A stretch of DNA of 11,012 bases from Sedimentisphaerales bacterium (lineage in GTDB: Bacteria > Planctomycetota > Phycisphaerae > Sedimentisphaerales > SG8-4). Made by a program: the position numbers and the translations under genes. This document shows, piece after piece, positions 1 to 7,155 of the stretch. How positions within the stretch are numbered: position 1 is the stretch's first letter; each line of letters opens with the position of its first letter. The notes under the pieces were generated by a model. It did no database searches. It was given only the letters and a program-made list of their open reading frames with translations, and was not told the origin of the DNA. The DNA is taken from contig JAFGCA010000317.1 in the NCBI GenBank assembly GCA_016932895.1, positions 1 to 11,012 on the forward strand. Direction: 5' to 3'.

Positions 1-68
1 GACAGCACCCGCTGCTGGTAGCTGCGCCAGGGCTTGCGAAATTGAATGTCAGCCGGAAACGAGTCCAT
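1..68 (-). CDS. N-terminal fragment of a probable DEAD/DEAH-box (ResIII-type) helicase, cut by the window edge
   Basis: Only the first 22 codons are inside the window. They start at an ATG at 68-66, six bases after the stop codon of the DUF1294 gene, and run open to base 1. The peptide begins MDSFPADIQFRKPWRSYQQR. The pattern F-R-x-P-W-R-x-Y-Q-x-R-V-L resembles the start of superfamily 2 helicases of the ResIII/DEAD type, where such a segment sits just before the Walker A motif and helps bind adenine. The purine-rich GAGAGAAG just upstream is a weak ribosome binding site. The close spacing suggests co-transcription with the DUF1294 gene. The family call is inference from a short motif remembered from that family; no ATPase motif is visible because the rest lies outside. 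Confidence 0.5.
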   Translation of the reverse strand, partial: MDSFPADIQFRKPWRSYQQRVL

Positions 69-74
69 CTTCTC

Positions 75-434
75 TCAACCACGGGCGAAACGCCAATATG
101 CGTAGACGGCGGCGATCTGCACCAGGACGATCGTCGCGAAGACCATTTTGAAGCGGTGCTTTTGCGTCTTGTGTCGAAACAGCATTTGACCGGTCAGCGC
201 GCCGGGACTGCCGCCGAGCAGCGCCGCCGCGTGCAGGACCACCTCCGGGACGCGCGTCCGGCCGACGACGGCCTGTCGCTTGTCGTACCCGTAAAACAGC
301 AGCGTCGCGACGTTCACGCCGCCCAGATAGGCGTAGAGCGGAGCCAGACCCAGCCGCCAGAGCGCCAGTGACAGCACCAGCGTCACCGTCAGGCCCAGCC
401 CTAAAAAGAGTTTTTTCAAATCGTACCTTGCCAT
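75..434 (-). CDS. DUF1294 family small membrane protein
   Basis: This 119-residue protein matches the DUF1294 family, small integral membrane proteins of unknown function. Visible family marks are Y-G-Y-D-K-R-Q-A at residues 48-55, L-G-G-S-P-G-A-L at 73-80 and R-H-K-T-Q-K-H-R-F-K at 87-96. Hydrophobic segments lie at about 9-30, possibly 31-48, and 98-114, so it should sit in the cytoplasmic membrane with the basic loop inside. The start at ATG 434-432 is chosen because GAAAGG stands 10 bases upstream and the protein then has the usual family length. The reading frame continues upstream without a stop to about 1013, but that part is antisense-type noise over the anti-sigma gene. The helicase fragment follows after 6 bases. 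Some relatives of this family are fused to cold-shock or other nucleic-acid-binding domains; this one is not. Confidence 0.85.
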   Translation of the reverse strand: MARYDLKKLFLGLGLTVTLVLSLALWRLGLAPLYAYLGGVNVATLLFYGYDKRQAVVGRTRVPEVVLHAAALLGGSPGALTGQMLFRHKTQKHRFKMVFATIVLVQIAAVYAYWRFARG

Positions 435-458
435 AGCAAGCGAACCTTTCGTCGTTCG

Positions 459-494
459 GCTCACCAATAGGCCAGGGATTTCCCCGATTGTCAA
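459..494 (-). promoter_or_regulatory. Candidate sigma-70-type promoter for the DUF1294 gene
   Basis: On the minus strand a perfect TTGACA lies at 494-489. After a 17-base spacer comes CCTATT at 471-466, which matches the -10 consensus at only three positions. Transcription would begin near 459 and give a leader of about 25 bases that carries the GAAAGG ribosome binding site. The -35 box is good and the -10 box weak, so this is a candidate only. It would separate transcription of the DUF1294-helicase pair from the sigma/anti-sigma genes upstream. Confidence 0.35.
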
Positions 495-580
495 CACGCA
501 AGTCTCGGCGTCTCGGCGGGGCGACCGGGCGGGTCGGCCGGCGCGTGCGCGGAGGTGCCACCTGGGAACGGAGCCGGCGG

Positions 581-1102
581 TCAATACGGTTGGGAAGGCC
601 CGTGCGGGACGGGGCTGACATTGAGGCAAGAGGCGACGAAGCGGACGCCGGATTCCGTGTCCGAGGCGAGATTCTCCCATTCGCTTGCAAGGGGACGTTC
701 CACGAGGCGGGTCCAGGTCTTCAGGTCGGCCGCGGTCAGGTCGATCGTGGGCACTTGCCGGGGTGCGGGGGGCGCGGGCCGCTCCGTTCGCATCACCGCG
801 CGGACTCCGATCAGCGCCGCGACGGCCAGGCACGCTGCCGCGGCGAGCCTGAGGCCGGCCGGTACCGGCGCCCTGCGGCGGGTCGGCTCGGCCAGGACGC
901 GGGAAATCTGCTCGGTCACGTGCCCCGGCGCCTGCTTGAAAGCGTCCGCTTCCGCTTGCAGGCCGCGACGGACCGTTTCCCATCCTTCGTAAAAGCTTCG
1001 GCACGCCGCGCATGCGGCGATGTGTCGCCTTGTCCGTGCGTCCGGTTCGCGGTCCGAATCGGACGCGTGGGAAATCATGAATCGATAAAACCAGCAGGGC
1101 AT
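581..1102 (-). CDS. Probable membrane-anchored anti-sigma factor with an HxxxCxxC zinc motif
   Basis: This 173-residue protein probably binds and silences the ECF sigma factor encoded just upstream. Residues 27-34 give H-x3-C-x2-C (H27, C31, C34), the core of zinc-binding anti-sigma (zf-HC2-like) domains; C3 near the N-terminus could be a fourth ligand. A single hydrophobic segment at about 83-104 (rich in Ala, Leu and Val, after R-L) should span the membrane. That leaves the N-terminal zinc domain in the cytoplasm and about 68 residues outside. Two adjacent ATGs are possible (1105 and 1102). GGGAGG at 1114-1109 lies 3 bases from the first and 6 from the second, so the second is preferred. 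The gap to the sigma factor stop is about 40 bases, as expected for a co-transcribed pair. No Walker or kinase motifs are present. The outer domain is not one I recognise, so the signal it senses is unknown. Confidence 0.7.
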   Translation of the reverse strand: MPCWFYRFMISHASDSDREPDARTRRHIAACAACRSFYEGWETVRRGLQAEADAFKQAPGHVTEQISRVLAEPTRRRAPVPAGLRLAAAACLAVAALIGVRAVMRTERPAPPAPRQVPTIDLTAADLKTWTRLVERPLASEWENLASDTESGVRFVASCLNVSPVPHGPSQPY

Positions 1103-1144
1103 CATATGCCTCCCGATCGAATGATGACGAGCGTGTCTTTGTTC

Positions 1145-1768
1145 TTATGCATCCTCAGCGGCCTCGTCGCAATACTCCCGGTTCCAGCGTTTCAACAGGT
1201 TGACTCGGGCCCGATGCAGTGAGACCTTAACGCTGACCTGGGACCGTCGCATCGTCCGCGCGATCTCCTTGACGGACATTTCCTGGCCGTACTTGAGCCA
1301 GAGCACCTCGTACTGAAGCTCCGACAGGCCCCGCGCCAGCGTCCACAGGTCGTCGTGCCGCTGCCGATTGCCGGCGGCCTCGCTGGGACCGGGTTGCTCC
1401 TGCGGCGCCGGGGCGGACCGCAGCCGTACGCATTTCTTGCGATGATGACTGACCGCCAGCCGCGCACCGATAGTGAACAGCCACGTCGAGAACCGGTAGG
1501 ACTCGCGATAGCGTCGGATGTTCTGCCAGGCCCGCACAAAGGTGTCCTGCACCAGGTCTTCGGCGTCATGATGGTCGGTGGTTCTCTGGCACAAAAAGAC
1601 CTGGAGCCGGGGCGCAAAGCGCCGGACCAGTTCGGCAAAGGAAGCCCGGCAGCCCCGTTTCGCCTGCCGGGCCAGTTCCTCGGCGCTGAGATCGCGCAGC
1701 GCTTCTCTGCTACGCGCGCCGCCGTAGTCTACGACGTTGCTTCGGATTGTTGCTTCTTTTGTTCCCAA
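1145..1768 (-). CDS. ECF-type RNA polymerase sigma factor (sigma-70 family)
   Basis: The 207-residue product is a group 4 (ECF) sigma factor that directs RNA polymerase to a set of stress or envelope promoters. Region 2 spans about residues 44-112 and includes the core-binding stretch D-A-E-D-L-V-Q-D-T-F-V-R-A-W at 68-81 and the promoter-melting part around R-F-S-T-W-L at 92-97. A variable Pro/Gln-rich linker (about 118-138) leads to region 4 at about 140-196, with the helix-turn-helix M-S-V-K-E-I-A-R-T-M-R-R-S-Q-V-S-V-K at 164-181. The start is TTG at 1768-1766: an in-frame TGA lies 15 bases upstream, and no ATG or GTG follows before region 4. It overlaps the end of the upstream secreted-protein gene by 40 bases, and no clear ribosome binding site precedes it. 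Translational coupling to that gene is therefore likely. The probable anti-sigma gene follows directly. Confidence 0.9.
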   Translation of the reverse strand: MGTKEATIRSNVVDYGGARSREALRDLSAEELARQAKRGCRASFAELVRRFAPRLQVFLCQRTTDHHDAEDLVQDTFVRAWQNIRRYRESYRFSTWLFTIGARLAVSHHRKKCVRLRSAPAPQEQPGPSEAAGNRQRHDDLWTLARGLSELQYEVLWLKYGQEMSVKEIARTMRRSQVSVKVSLHRARVNLLKRWNREYCDEAAEDA

Positions 1769-2691
1769 TGTTTTTTGAGGAGATCAAATATTGATTGTGC
1801 CTGGGCCTCGAAGCGGACGCGCGTCGTCTTGCCCTCGGTGGAAAGCTGAATCGTGCGGGCCGCCTCGGCCAGCGCCGGCTGGTCCTGGCCGGCCAGGGTC
1901 GCCATCGCGAGCATGCCCTCCAGCATTTTGCCCATGCTCTGTGCCATCTCCTGGGATTTGGCCTTCAGCGTGATTCTGATAAAGACCTTGCCGGCGGTTT
2001 CCCCGATGTGCAGACGAAGCGCTTCGGTCTGACGCAGCAACGCGGCTTGCGGTTTGTCGCCGACCATGGCCCCGATGTCCTTGCCCACGACCTGGAAGAG
2101 GACGTCGTCCCCATCCGATGCCGTCGCGCGCATCAGGTCCGCCGGCGCGGTCGCGGTCGGGCGGCGCACCGAGGCTATGGCGCGCTTGGTGGTGTCGAGG
2201 TCACCGCTCATGACGACCAGATGGCCATCGTAGAGGCAGCCGTACATCATCTGGGTGGTCGATTCCTCTGCCTTCTTCTCTTCGTGCAGCCAGCGGTGGA
2301 TGGTAACGCCTTTGTGGTCGAATTCGGCGTGCTCGGCGTTCGTGCGCACTAAGGCCAGGAGCTTGTCCTGATCGAACGTCCCGTCGATCAGGACGACGGC
2401 CTTCTTGCGGTCCCCGCCCGCGCCGTAGAGCGTGACGTCGCGTACGTCGTCGAGCGGATGGAAGCCGAACACGGTCGCAAAGCTCTGTATCTTCTCTTCC
2501 ATGCCTTGTACGCTGAGTTCGGCTCGGACGAGCTTGCCGACGGTGCTGCGCAGGAAGGCCTCGTGATCGACGTGCACGATCCAGTTGGCGTCGGCGCCGA
2601 TCTCGGTTTTTGCCAGTGTGCCGGCCCGGAGATTCCCGGCTGCCAGGCACAGGCCGGCGGTCAGAATCATTGTCAACGTTCTCTTGTGCAT
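1729..2691 (-). CDS. Exported protein of unknown function, first gene of the sigma/anti-sigma cluster
   Basis: I cannot assign this 320-residue protein to a named family. It has a clear Sec-type signal peptide: basic K-R at 3-4, a hydrophobic core at about 7-18, and probable cleavage after N-L-R-A-G near residue 24. The mature part alternates beta-rich stretches (D-V-T-L-Y-G-A, A-V-V-L-I-D-G-T-F-D, H-L-V-V-M-S-G-D) with Ala/Leu/Met-rich helices such as 250-270. The pattern W-I-V-H-V-D-H-E-A-F-L-R-S, a helical part, then F-x-P-L-D-D-V-R-D-V-T-L-Y-G resembles uncharacterised planctomycete secreted proteins I have seen beside ECF sigma factors. No catalytic motif is obvious. The ATG at 2691-2689 has AAAGGA 8 bases upstream. 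Its last 40 bases overlap the sigma factor frame, so it is probably co-expressed with the sigma and anti-sigma genes. It may be part of their signalling route or an autoregulated target. Confidence 0.75.
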   Translation of the reverse strand: MHKRTLTMILTAGLCLAAGNLRAGTLAKTEIGADANWIVHVDHEAFLRSTVGKLVRAELSVQGMEEKIQSFATVFGFHPLDDVRDVTLYGAGGDRKKAVVLIDGTFDQDKLLALVRTNAEHAEFDHKGVTIHRWLHEEKKAEESTTQMMYGCLYDGHLVVMSGDLDTTKRAIASVRRPTATAPADLMRATASDGDDVLFQVVGKDIGAMVGDKPQAALLRQTEALRLHIGETAGKVFIRITLKAKSQEMAQSMGKMLEGMLAMATLAGQDQPALAEAARTIQLSTEGKTTRVRFEAQAQSIFDLLKKHWEQKKQQSEATS

Positions 2692-2797
2692 TGTATGGTT
2701 CCTTTCCTATTCTACCTGATTGGCGGCTTGTGCGTGTGCGAAAAGCGGCCTTCGCAACCGGCCGGTCAGGTTGCCTTTGAATCATTCCCGGAGCGTA

Positions 2798-4159
2798 TCA
2801 CTTGCCAATACAGTACAGATGCTTGCGGCCCCGCAGAAAGAGTCTGCCTCCGGATACGGCCGGAGAAGCGCAGAAGACCTCGTCGAGTTTGTTGACCGCG
2901 AGGATCTCGAACGTCGGGCCCAGCTTTACGACGTAACACTCACCGTCCTCCGCTTGGATGTACATCGTGCCGTCGGCGGCCGTCGGTGAGGCCGTAATCG
3001 TGTTGCGGGCACCGAGCTTTTGCCTTTCGTACACCACCTTGCCCGTTCGGGCTTCATAGCAGCTCAGAGTTCCTTTATCCAGGGGTACGTAGAGATAGTC
3101 GTCCACCGCGATCGGAGAGGTCACGTAGGGGCCGCCTTTGGGGTGCCACCAGGCAACGCCCTGGCTCTCGGTCTGGCCTCGGGCCGGTGTAATATCACCC
3201 GAGGCCTCCGGGCGGACGGCGACGATGGGCCGGCGCGGAAAAAGGTCGTGTCCGGATGACAGAAAAACCAAGCCTTGCGTGCCAACCGGGGAAGGGACCG
3301 GGATCATCGATCCTCCCGCGCATTCCCAGAGGAGTTTGCCCGTGGCGGCATCGTATCCCCTCATCCGTCGCCTTGCGTTGGTGACAATGGTGGTACGCCC
3401 CGCGGCCTCGAACAGAAAAGGCGTCCCCCACGATGCACCCTCATTTCGCCCGGTGCGCCACACCGGATCGCCGTTGGCCTTCTCGAACGCGGCAATGTAA
3501 GAATCGTCGTCGCTGTCGCAATTGACAATGACCGTGTCCCGAAACAGGACGGGCGAGGCAGCGGTTCCCCAGCCCGCTCGCCCGCGCAGGAGTCCCAGGT
3601 CGCGCTGCCAGATCACAGTGCCTTCAAAGTCGAGGCAGTACAGGCCCGCCGAACCGAACGAGGCGAAGACATACTTGCCGTCTGTGACGGGTGTTTCGGA
3701 AGCATAGGTGTTCTTGGTATGACGACGAGTCTTGGGGTTCTGTTGGGCGACGGCTTTGGACCACCGGAGGTCTCCTTCATCGGCATCCAGGCAGATCACG
3801 CGATAGGTGTATTCAGAGGCGTCTGGCTTCCTACGGTCGCCTCCCAGGTACACCCCGCCTCGAAACGACTCGACGTTGGGGTCTTCGGCGACGGCGGTGG
3901 TGAGAAAGACGCGATTTCCCCAGACGATCGGGGAGGAGTGCCCGGCAGCGGGGATGGGCGTTTTCCATTTTACGCCCTCCTCCTCGCTCCATTTCAGGGG
4001 CAGGTTCTTCTCGGATGAAATGCCCCGGCCGTCACCGCGCCAGCCCGGCCAGTTCTCCGCGAGAACCCAATTCGAGCTTGTCAGAATCACACACGCCAAC
4101 AAGATGTGCCATGAAGAACCCGCTCTCTTCGCCAACCGGCAGTTCCCATATGATCTCAT
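2798..4159 (-). CDS. Secreted PQQ-type beta-propeller protein (BamB-like / quinoprotein-like repeats)
   Basis: This 453-residue protein starts with a signal peptide (basic K-R at 11-12, hydrophobic core 18-30, probable cleavage after W-V-L-A at 31-34). The mature N-terminus E-N-W-P-G-W-R-G is typical of planctomycete PQQ-like propellers. Propeller blade repeats of the type L-D-A-x-x-G-x-x-x-W are visible at about 124-134, 176-185, 225-234, 269-278 and 368-377, with further degenerate ones at both ends. This supports a PQQ_2 / BamB-like fold of seven or eight blades. Dehydrogenase residues that would bind PQQ and calcium are not recognisable, so an enzymatic role is unproven; a binding or assembly role in the periplasm is as likely. 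The ATG at 4159-4157 is preferred because AGGAG (4172-4168) lies 8 bases upstream; a GTG at 4165 is only 2 bases from that site. The exported-protein gene follows after 106 bases. Confidence 0.85.
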   Translation of the reverse strand: MRSYGNCRLAKRAGSSWHILLACVILTSSNWVLAENWPGWRGDGRGISSEKNLPLKWSEEEGVKWKTPIPAAGHSSPIVWGNRVFLTTAVAEDPNVESFRGGVYLGGDRRKPDASEYTYRVICLDADEGDLRWSKAVAQQNPKTRRHTKNTYASETPVTDGKYVFASFGSAGLYCLDFEGTVIWQRDLGLLRGRAGWGTAASPVLFRDTVIVNCDSDDDSYIAAFEKANGDPVWRTGRNEGASWGTPFLFEAAGRTTIVTNARRRMRGYDAATGKLLWECAGGSMIPVPSPVGTQGLVFLSSGHDLFPRRPIVAVRPEASGDITPARGQTESQGVAWWHPKGGPYVTSPIAVDDYLYVPLDKGTLSCYEARTGKVVYERQKLGARNTITASPTAADGTMYIQAEDGECYVVKLGPTFEILAVNKLDEVFCASPAVSGGRLFLRGRKHLYCIGK

Positions 4160-4533
4160 AGCCACTACTCCTGCACGTTACGCCCCTGCGCAACAACGCC
4201 GCAGGCTGTTGGATGCCAACGCTTGTGACGGTCAACCCGGGCGCCACGCTTTCAGAAACGCCCAGGAATACGCCAACTCATTGAGAATCCAATATTCCGG
4301 TCCTTTTTTCAAGGCCGCCCGGCCAGCTTTCGTGTTCCGTCTGTTATACGCCTCGGCTGCGGGAGAGGTTACACGTTGCTCGGCGCCTTCTACGCGCCCC
4401 GATGTGGGGCTCGCCATAACGAGTGGGATGGGCGGACCTTGATCCGGGTTTCGCTCGCGGGGCGGATCGAGTATAATGCCCGGTTCGTTAATGGAGTCGA
4501 TCATCGCAGCGTCGCAATTGGGGTGTCCGGCGT
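4160..4533. other. Divergent intergenic region between the beta-propeller and phosphofructokinase genes
   Basis: No convincing gene lies in these 374 bases. A 90-codon minus-strand frame (4504-4232) has no ribosome binding site, covers the likely kinase promoter and shows no recognisable domain. The region holds the AGGAG ribosome binding site of the propeller gene (4168-4172), a 6-bp hairpin CCTGCG/CGCAGG at 4185-4205 inside the probable propeller leader, and the TATAAT box at 4472-4477. No good promoter for the propeller gene could be picked out on the minus strand. Confidence 0.6.
4449..4484 (+). promoter_or_regulatory. Candidate promoter of the phosphofructokinase-sulfatase cluster
   Basis: A perfect -10 hexamer TATAAT lies at 4472-4477, 56 bases before the kinase start codon. 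The -35 region is poor: TTTCGC at 4449-4454 has the right 17-base spacing but matches only the first two consensus bases, and TTGATC at 4439-4444 is too far away (27 bases). A promoter with an isolated strong -10 that needs an activator would fit. Transcription would begin near 4484. Confidence 0.4.
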
Positions 4534-5661
4534 ATGAAGAAACAGATTGGTGTCTTGACCAGCGGTGGCGACTGTCCGGGGCTGAACGCCGCCCTGCGCG
4601 GTGTGGTGCGGGCCGGTCAAGAGAGCTTCAATATGCATTTTGTGGGATTTCGGGATGGGTTTCGGGGATTGGTGCAGGACCGGACCCTGGAGCTTACGCC
4701 GAAAGTGCTCTCCGGTGTCCTGACCGACGGCGGCACCATCCTGGGCACCAGCCGGGACAAGCCGCACAAGATGCCCATCGGCAACAAGGTGCGCGACATG
4801 ACCGACGCCGTGGTCGAGACCTACCAGCGTCACCATCTCGATGCGCTGGTCTGTCTCGGCGGCGGCGGCACACAGAAGAACGCCCTGCGACTCAAGGACG
4901 CCGGCCTCAACGTGGTGACCCTGCCCAAGACCATCGATAACGACGTGGCCATGACCGATGTGACCTTCGGCTTCAATACCGCCATGAACATCGTCACCGA
5001 GGCCATCGACCGCCTCCATTCCACCGCGATCAGTCACCATCGCATGATCGTCGTCGAGGTCATGGGCCATCGCGCCGGCTGGCTCGCGCTGGGGGCCGGC
5101 ATCGCCGGCGGCGCCGACGTGATCATCATTCCCGAGATCCCGTACGATGTCGAGATCGTGGCCAAGGCCATCGGTCGGCACACGCGCAGGGGAAAGACGT
5201 TCAGCATCGTCGTCGTGGCCGAGGGAGCCATGTCCCAGACGCAGGCGCAGAAGATCGCCGATCTGGTTGCCGCCAAGGAGCAGGCGCGCAATAAAACAGA
5301 TAAGAAAGCGGCGTCGGAGCAGCTTGACAAATTTCACGAGGAGCATGTGAATCACACCATGGACCTGACCTCCCAACTCGAGGGGCTCACGGGCCTGGAG
5401 TCGCGGCTGACGATTCTGGGGCATCTGCAGCGAGGCGGCACGCCCTTTGCCGCCGACCGGGTACTGGCCACGCGTCTGGGCACAGGCTGCGCCGAGTTGC
5501 TGAGCAAGAATGTGTATGGCGTGATGATCGCAGCCCGGGGAGAGGGCGTCGAGCCCGTGCCGCTGGAGGAGGTCGCGGGCAAGAAGAAGCTGGTGTCCAT
5601 GGATCATCCCTGGGTCAGGTGCGCCCGTCACGTGGGCACGTGCCTGGGCGATCAGATTTGA
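4534..5661 (+). CDS. 6-phosphofructokinase, group with GGGGT and PKTIDND motifs
   Basis: The 375-residue enzyme phosphorylates fructose 6-phosphate to fructose 1,6-bisphosphate in the cytoplasm. Family marks are the phosphoryl-donor loop [10 protein letters not shown] at 9-18, the catalytic loop P-K-T-I-D-N-D at 131-137 (D135 as base), M-G-H-R-A-G-W at 177-183, P-E-I-P-Y-D at 200-205 and H-L-Q-R-G-G at 297-302 for sugar-phosphate binding. The donor site reads L-G-G-G-G-T at 108-113, where ATP enzymes usually have GGDG and pyrophosphate enzymes GGDD, so the Mg-binding Asp is replaced by Gly. K132 in PKTIDND is shared with pyrophosphate-dependent and mixed-group enzymes. The donor (ATP or pyrophosphate) cannot be settled from the sequence. 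A charged, Lys/Ala/Glu-rich stretch at about 236-278 lengthens the protein beyond the usual ~320 residues. The start has only a weak GGGGTG upstream. Two sulfatase genes follow after 13 and 35 bases. Confidence 0.92.
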   Translation: MKKQIGVLTSGGDCPGLNAALRGVVRAGQESFNMHFVGFRDGFRGLVQDRTLELTPKVLSGVLTDGGTILGTSRDKPHKMPIGNKVRDMTDAVVETYQRHHLDALVCLGGGGTQKNALRLKDAGLNVVTLPKTIDNDVAMTDVTFGFNTAMNIVTEAIDRLHSTAISHHRMIVVEVMGHRAGWLALGAGIAGGADVIIIPEIPYDVEIVAKAIGRHTRRGKTFSIVVVAEGAMSQTQAQKIADLVAAKEQARNKTDKKAASEQLDKFHEEHVNHTMDLTSQLEGLTGLESRLTILGHLQRGGTPFAADRVLATRLGTGCAELLSKNVYGVMIAARGEGVEPVPLEEVAGKKKLVSMDHPWVRCARHVGTCLGDQI

Positions 5662-5674
5662 CAGGAGGACGGAA

Positions 5675-7120
5675 ATGGCAGACAGACGAACCACCACGCG
5701 GCGGGATTTACTGCGGATGGGGGCCTCGGCCTTTCTGGTCGGCAGTGGCGGGCATCGCGTGTTCGATGCAATTGCCCACGCGGCGGAGACGCCGGCGACC
5801 CGCAGCCTCGACGGGCGCAAAAACGTGCTCTTCGTTGCGGTCGATGACCTGAATCACTCGCTGGGCTGCTATGGCCATCCGGTCGTCAAGACTCCCAACA
5901 TCGACCGGCTCGCGCGGCGGGGGATGCGGTTCGAGCGGGCCTATTGCCAGTTTCCCGTGTGCAACCCGAGCCGCAGCTCGTTTCTCACGGGGCTGCGACC
6001 CGATGCGACCGGCATCCTCGACAACCGCACGCCGCTGCGGTCGCGCCTGCCGGACGTCGTGACGTTGCCGCAGTTGTTTCGCAAGTCGGGCTATTTCGCG
6101 GCCCGCCTGGGCAAAATCTTCCACTCGCCCGGCAAGATGGACGACTCCAAGGCCTGGGACGTCACGTTCGATCCCCGGGCCACCGAGGCCGGACGCCGGG
6201 GACAGGGACGCAATCTCACCGGCGGCGTCGTCAAGTGGTGCCGCTGGCTGGCCGCCGAGGGGACGGACCGGGACCAGCCGGACGGGCAGATCGCCGCCGA
6301 GGCGGTGCAAGTGCTCGAGCAAAAGCGCGACAAGCCGTTCTTCCTGGGTGTGGGCTTCCACAAGCCGCACGATCCGTTCATCGTTCCCAAACGTTATTTT
6401 GATATGTACCCGCTGGCAGAGCTGACGCCCCCGCGCGATCCCGAGGACGCCACGCCGCTGCACCGTCTGGCCATCGGCAGCAGTTGGAAGGAATCGTTCG
6501 ACCGCTTCACGGACCGCGAGCGACGCGAGTTCATGCGGGCGTACTATGCCGGAATCTCCTTCGTCGATGCGCAGTTGGGTATGATTCTGGACGCTCTCGA
6601 CCGGTTGGGTCTGGCCGAGGACACGGTTGTCGTGTTCTTCGGCGACCACGGCTATCAACTGGGTGAGCACGGCTGGTGGAACAAGAACACGCTCTACGAG
6701 CCGTCCACGCGGGCGCCGCTGTTGGTCGCGGTGCCTGGAATGACGACGGGCGGGACGCGCTGCGAGCGGTTCGTCGAGTTCGTCGATTTTTATCCGACGC
6801 TGGCGGAACTCTGCGGCCTGACCGCGCCGGCCGGGCTCCACGGCACGAGTTTTCAACCGCTGCTGCGCGAGCCGGGTCTGCCGTGGAAACAGGCGGTTTT
6901 CACACAGGTTCAGCGCGGAGCCCTCGCGGGCAAGACGGTCCGCACGCCACGGTGGCGCTGCATCGAGTGGGACGGCGGCAAGGCCGGCGTGGAACTCTAC
7001 GACCACGACAACGACCCGGGCGAGCATTACAACTTGGCTGGCGAGCCCGCGCATGCCGCAGTGCGAAAGAGACTCCGCGAGACGCTTCGTACGCTCGGGA
7101 GTGGCCATACGAAATCATGA
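5675..7120 (+). CDS. Type I sulfatase, iduronate-2-sulfatase-like, Tat-exported
   Basis: The 481-residue enzyme hydrolyses sulfate esters, probably on a sulfated polysaccharide. The formylglycine site is C-N-P-S-R at 96-100, followed by S-S-F-L-T-G; C96 must be oxidised to formylglycine by a maturation enzyme not in this window. Metal and active-site residues visible are D57-D58, K147 and H150 in L-G-K-I-F-H, H229 in G-F-H-K-P-H, D324-H325 in F-F-G-D-H-G, and K337. The V-D-D-L-N start, C-N-P-S-R core and [10 protein letters not shown] motif are typical of iduronate-2-sulfatase-like (S1_7-type) enzymes; the substrate is not provable here. The N-terminus [10 protein letters not shown] plus a hydrophobic stretch is a twin-arginine signal, so the protein is exported folded. 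The ATG has an ideal AGGAGG (5663-5668) 6 bases upstream, starting two bases after the kinase stop. Its own stop overlaps a possible upstream start of the next sulfatase. Confidence 0.93.
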   Translation: MADRRTTTRRDLLRMGASAFLVGSGGHRVFDAIAHAAETPATRSLDGRKNVLFVAVDDLNHSLGCYGHPVVKTPNIDRLARRGMRFERAYCQFPVCNPSRSSFLTGLRPDATGILDNRTPLRSRLPDVVTLPQLFRKSGYFAARLGKIFHSPGKMDDSKAWDVTFDPRATEAGRRGQGRNLTGGVVKWCRWLAAEGTDRDQPDGQIAAEAVQVLEQKRDKPFFLGVGFHKPHDPFIVPKRYFDMYPLAELTPPRDPEDATPLHRLAIGSSWKESFDRFTDRERREFMRAYYAGISFVDAQLGMILDALDRLGLAEDTVVVFFGDHGYQLGEHGWWNKNTLYEPSTRAPLLVAVPGMTTGGTRCERFVEFVDFYPTLAELCGLTAPAGLHGTSFQPLLREPGLPWKQAVFTQVQRGALAGKTVRTPRWRCIEWDGGKAGVELYDHDNDPGEHYNLAGEPAHAAVRKRLRETLRTLGSGHTKS

Positions 7121-7155
7121 GATTAAGAAAGTCCAGTAAGAAAGTGAGGGTTGCG

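Noticed and set aside
435..1013. Upstream extension of the DUF1294 frame to 312 residues
   Set aside because: The added part is Arg/Pro-rich, lies over the anti-sigma gene in another frame, and the start at 434 has a ribosome binding site and gives the family's normal length.
2703..2714. TAGAAT on the minus strand before the exported-protein gene as a -10 box
   Set aside because: Transcription would begin at the ribosome binding site itself, and no -35 box stands at the right distance.
2754..2774. GCAACC/GGTTGC hairpin after the beta-propeller gene as a terminator
   Set aside because: Only 6 bp with a 9-base loop and no T run directly after it. Readthrough into the exported-protein gene is as likely.
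4232..4504. Minus-strand frame of 90 codons upstream of the beta-propeller gene
   Set aside because: No ribosome binding site, it covers the TATAAT box of the kinase gene, and its peptide has no recognisable family. A decayed gene remnant cannot be fully excluded.
6676..7155. Upstream extension of the second sulfatase frame
   Set aside because: It overlaps the conserved C-terminal part of the first sulfatase in another frame and would bury the Tat signal inside the protein.
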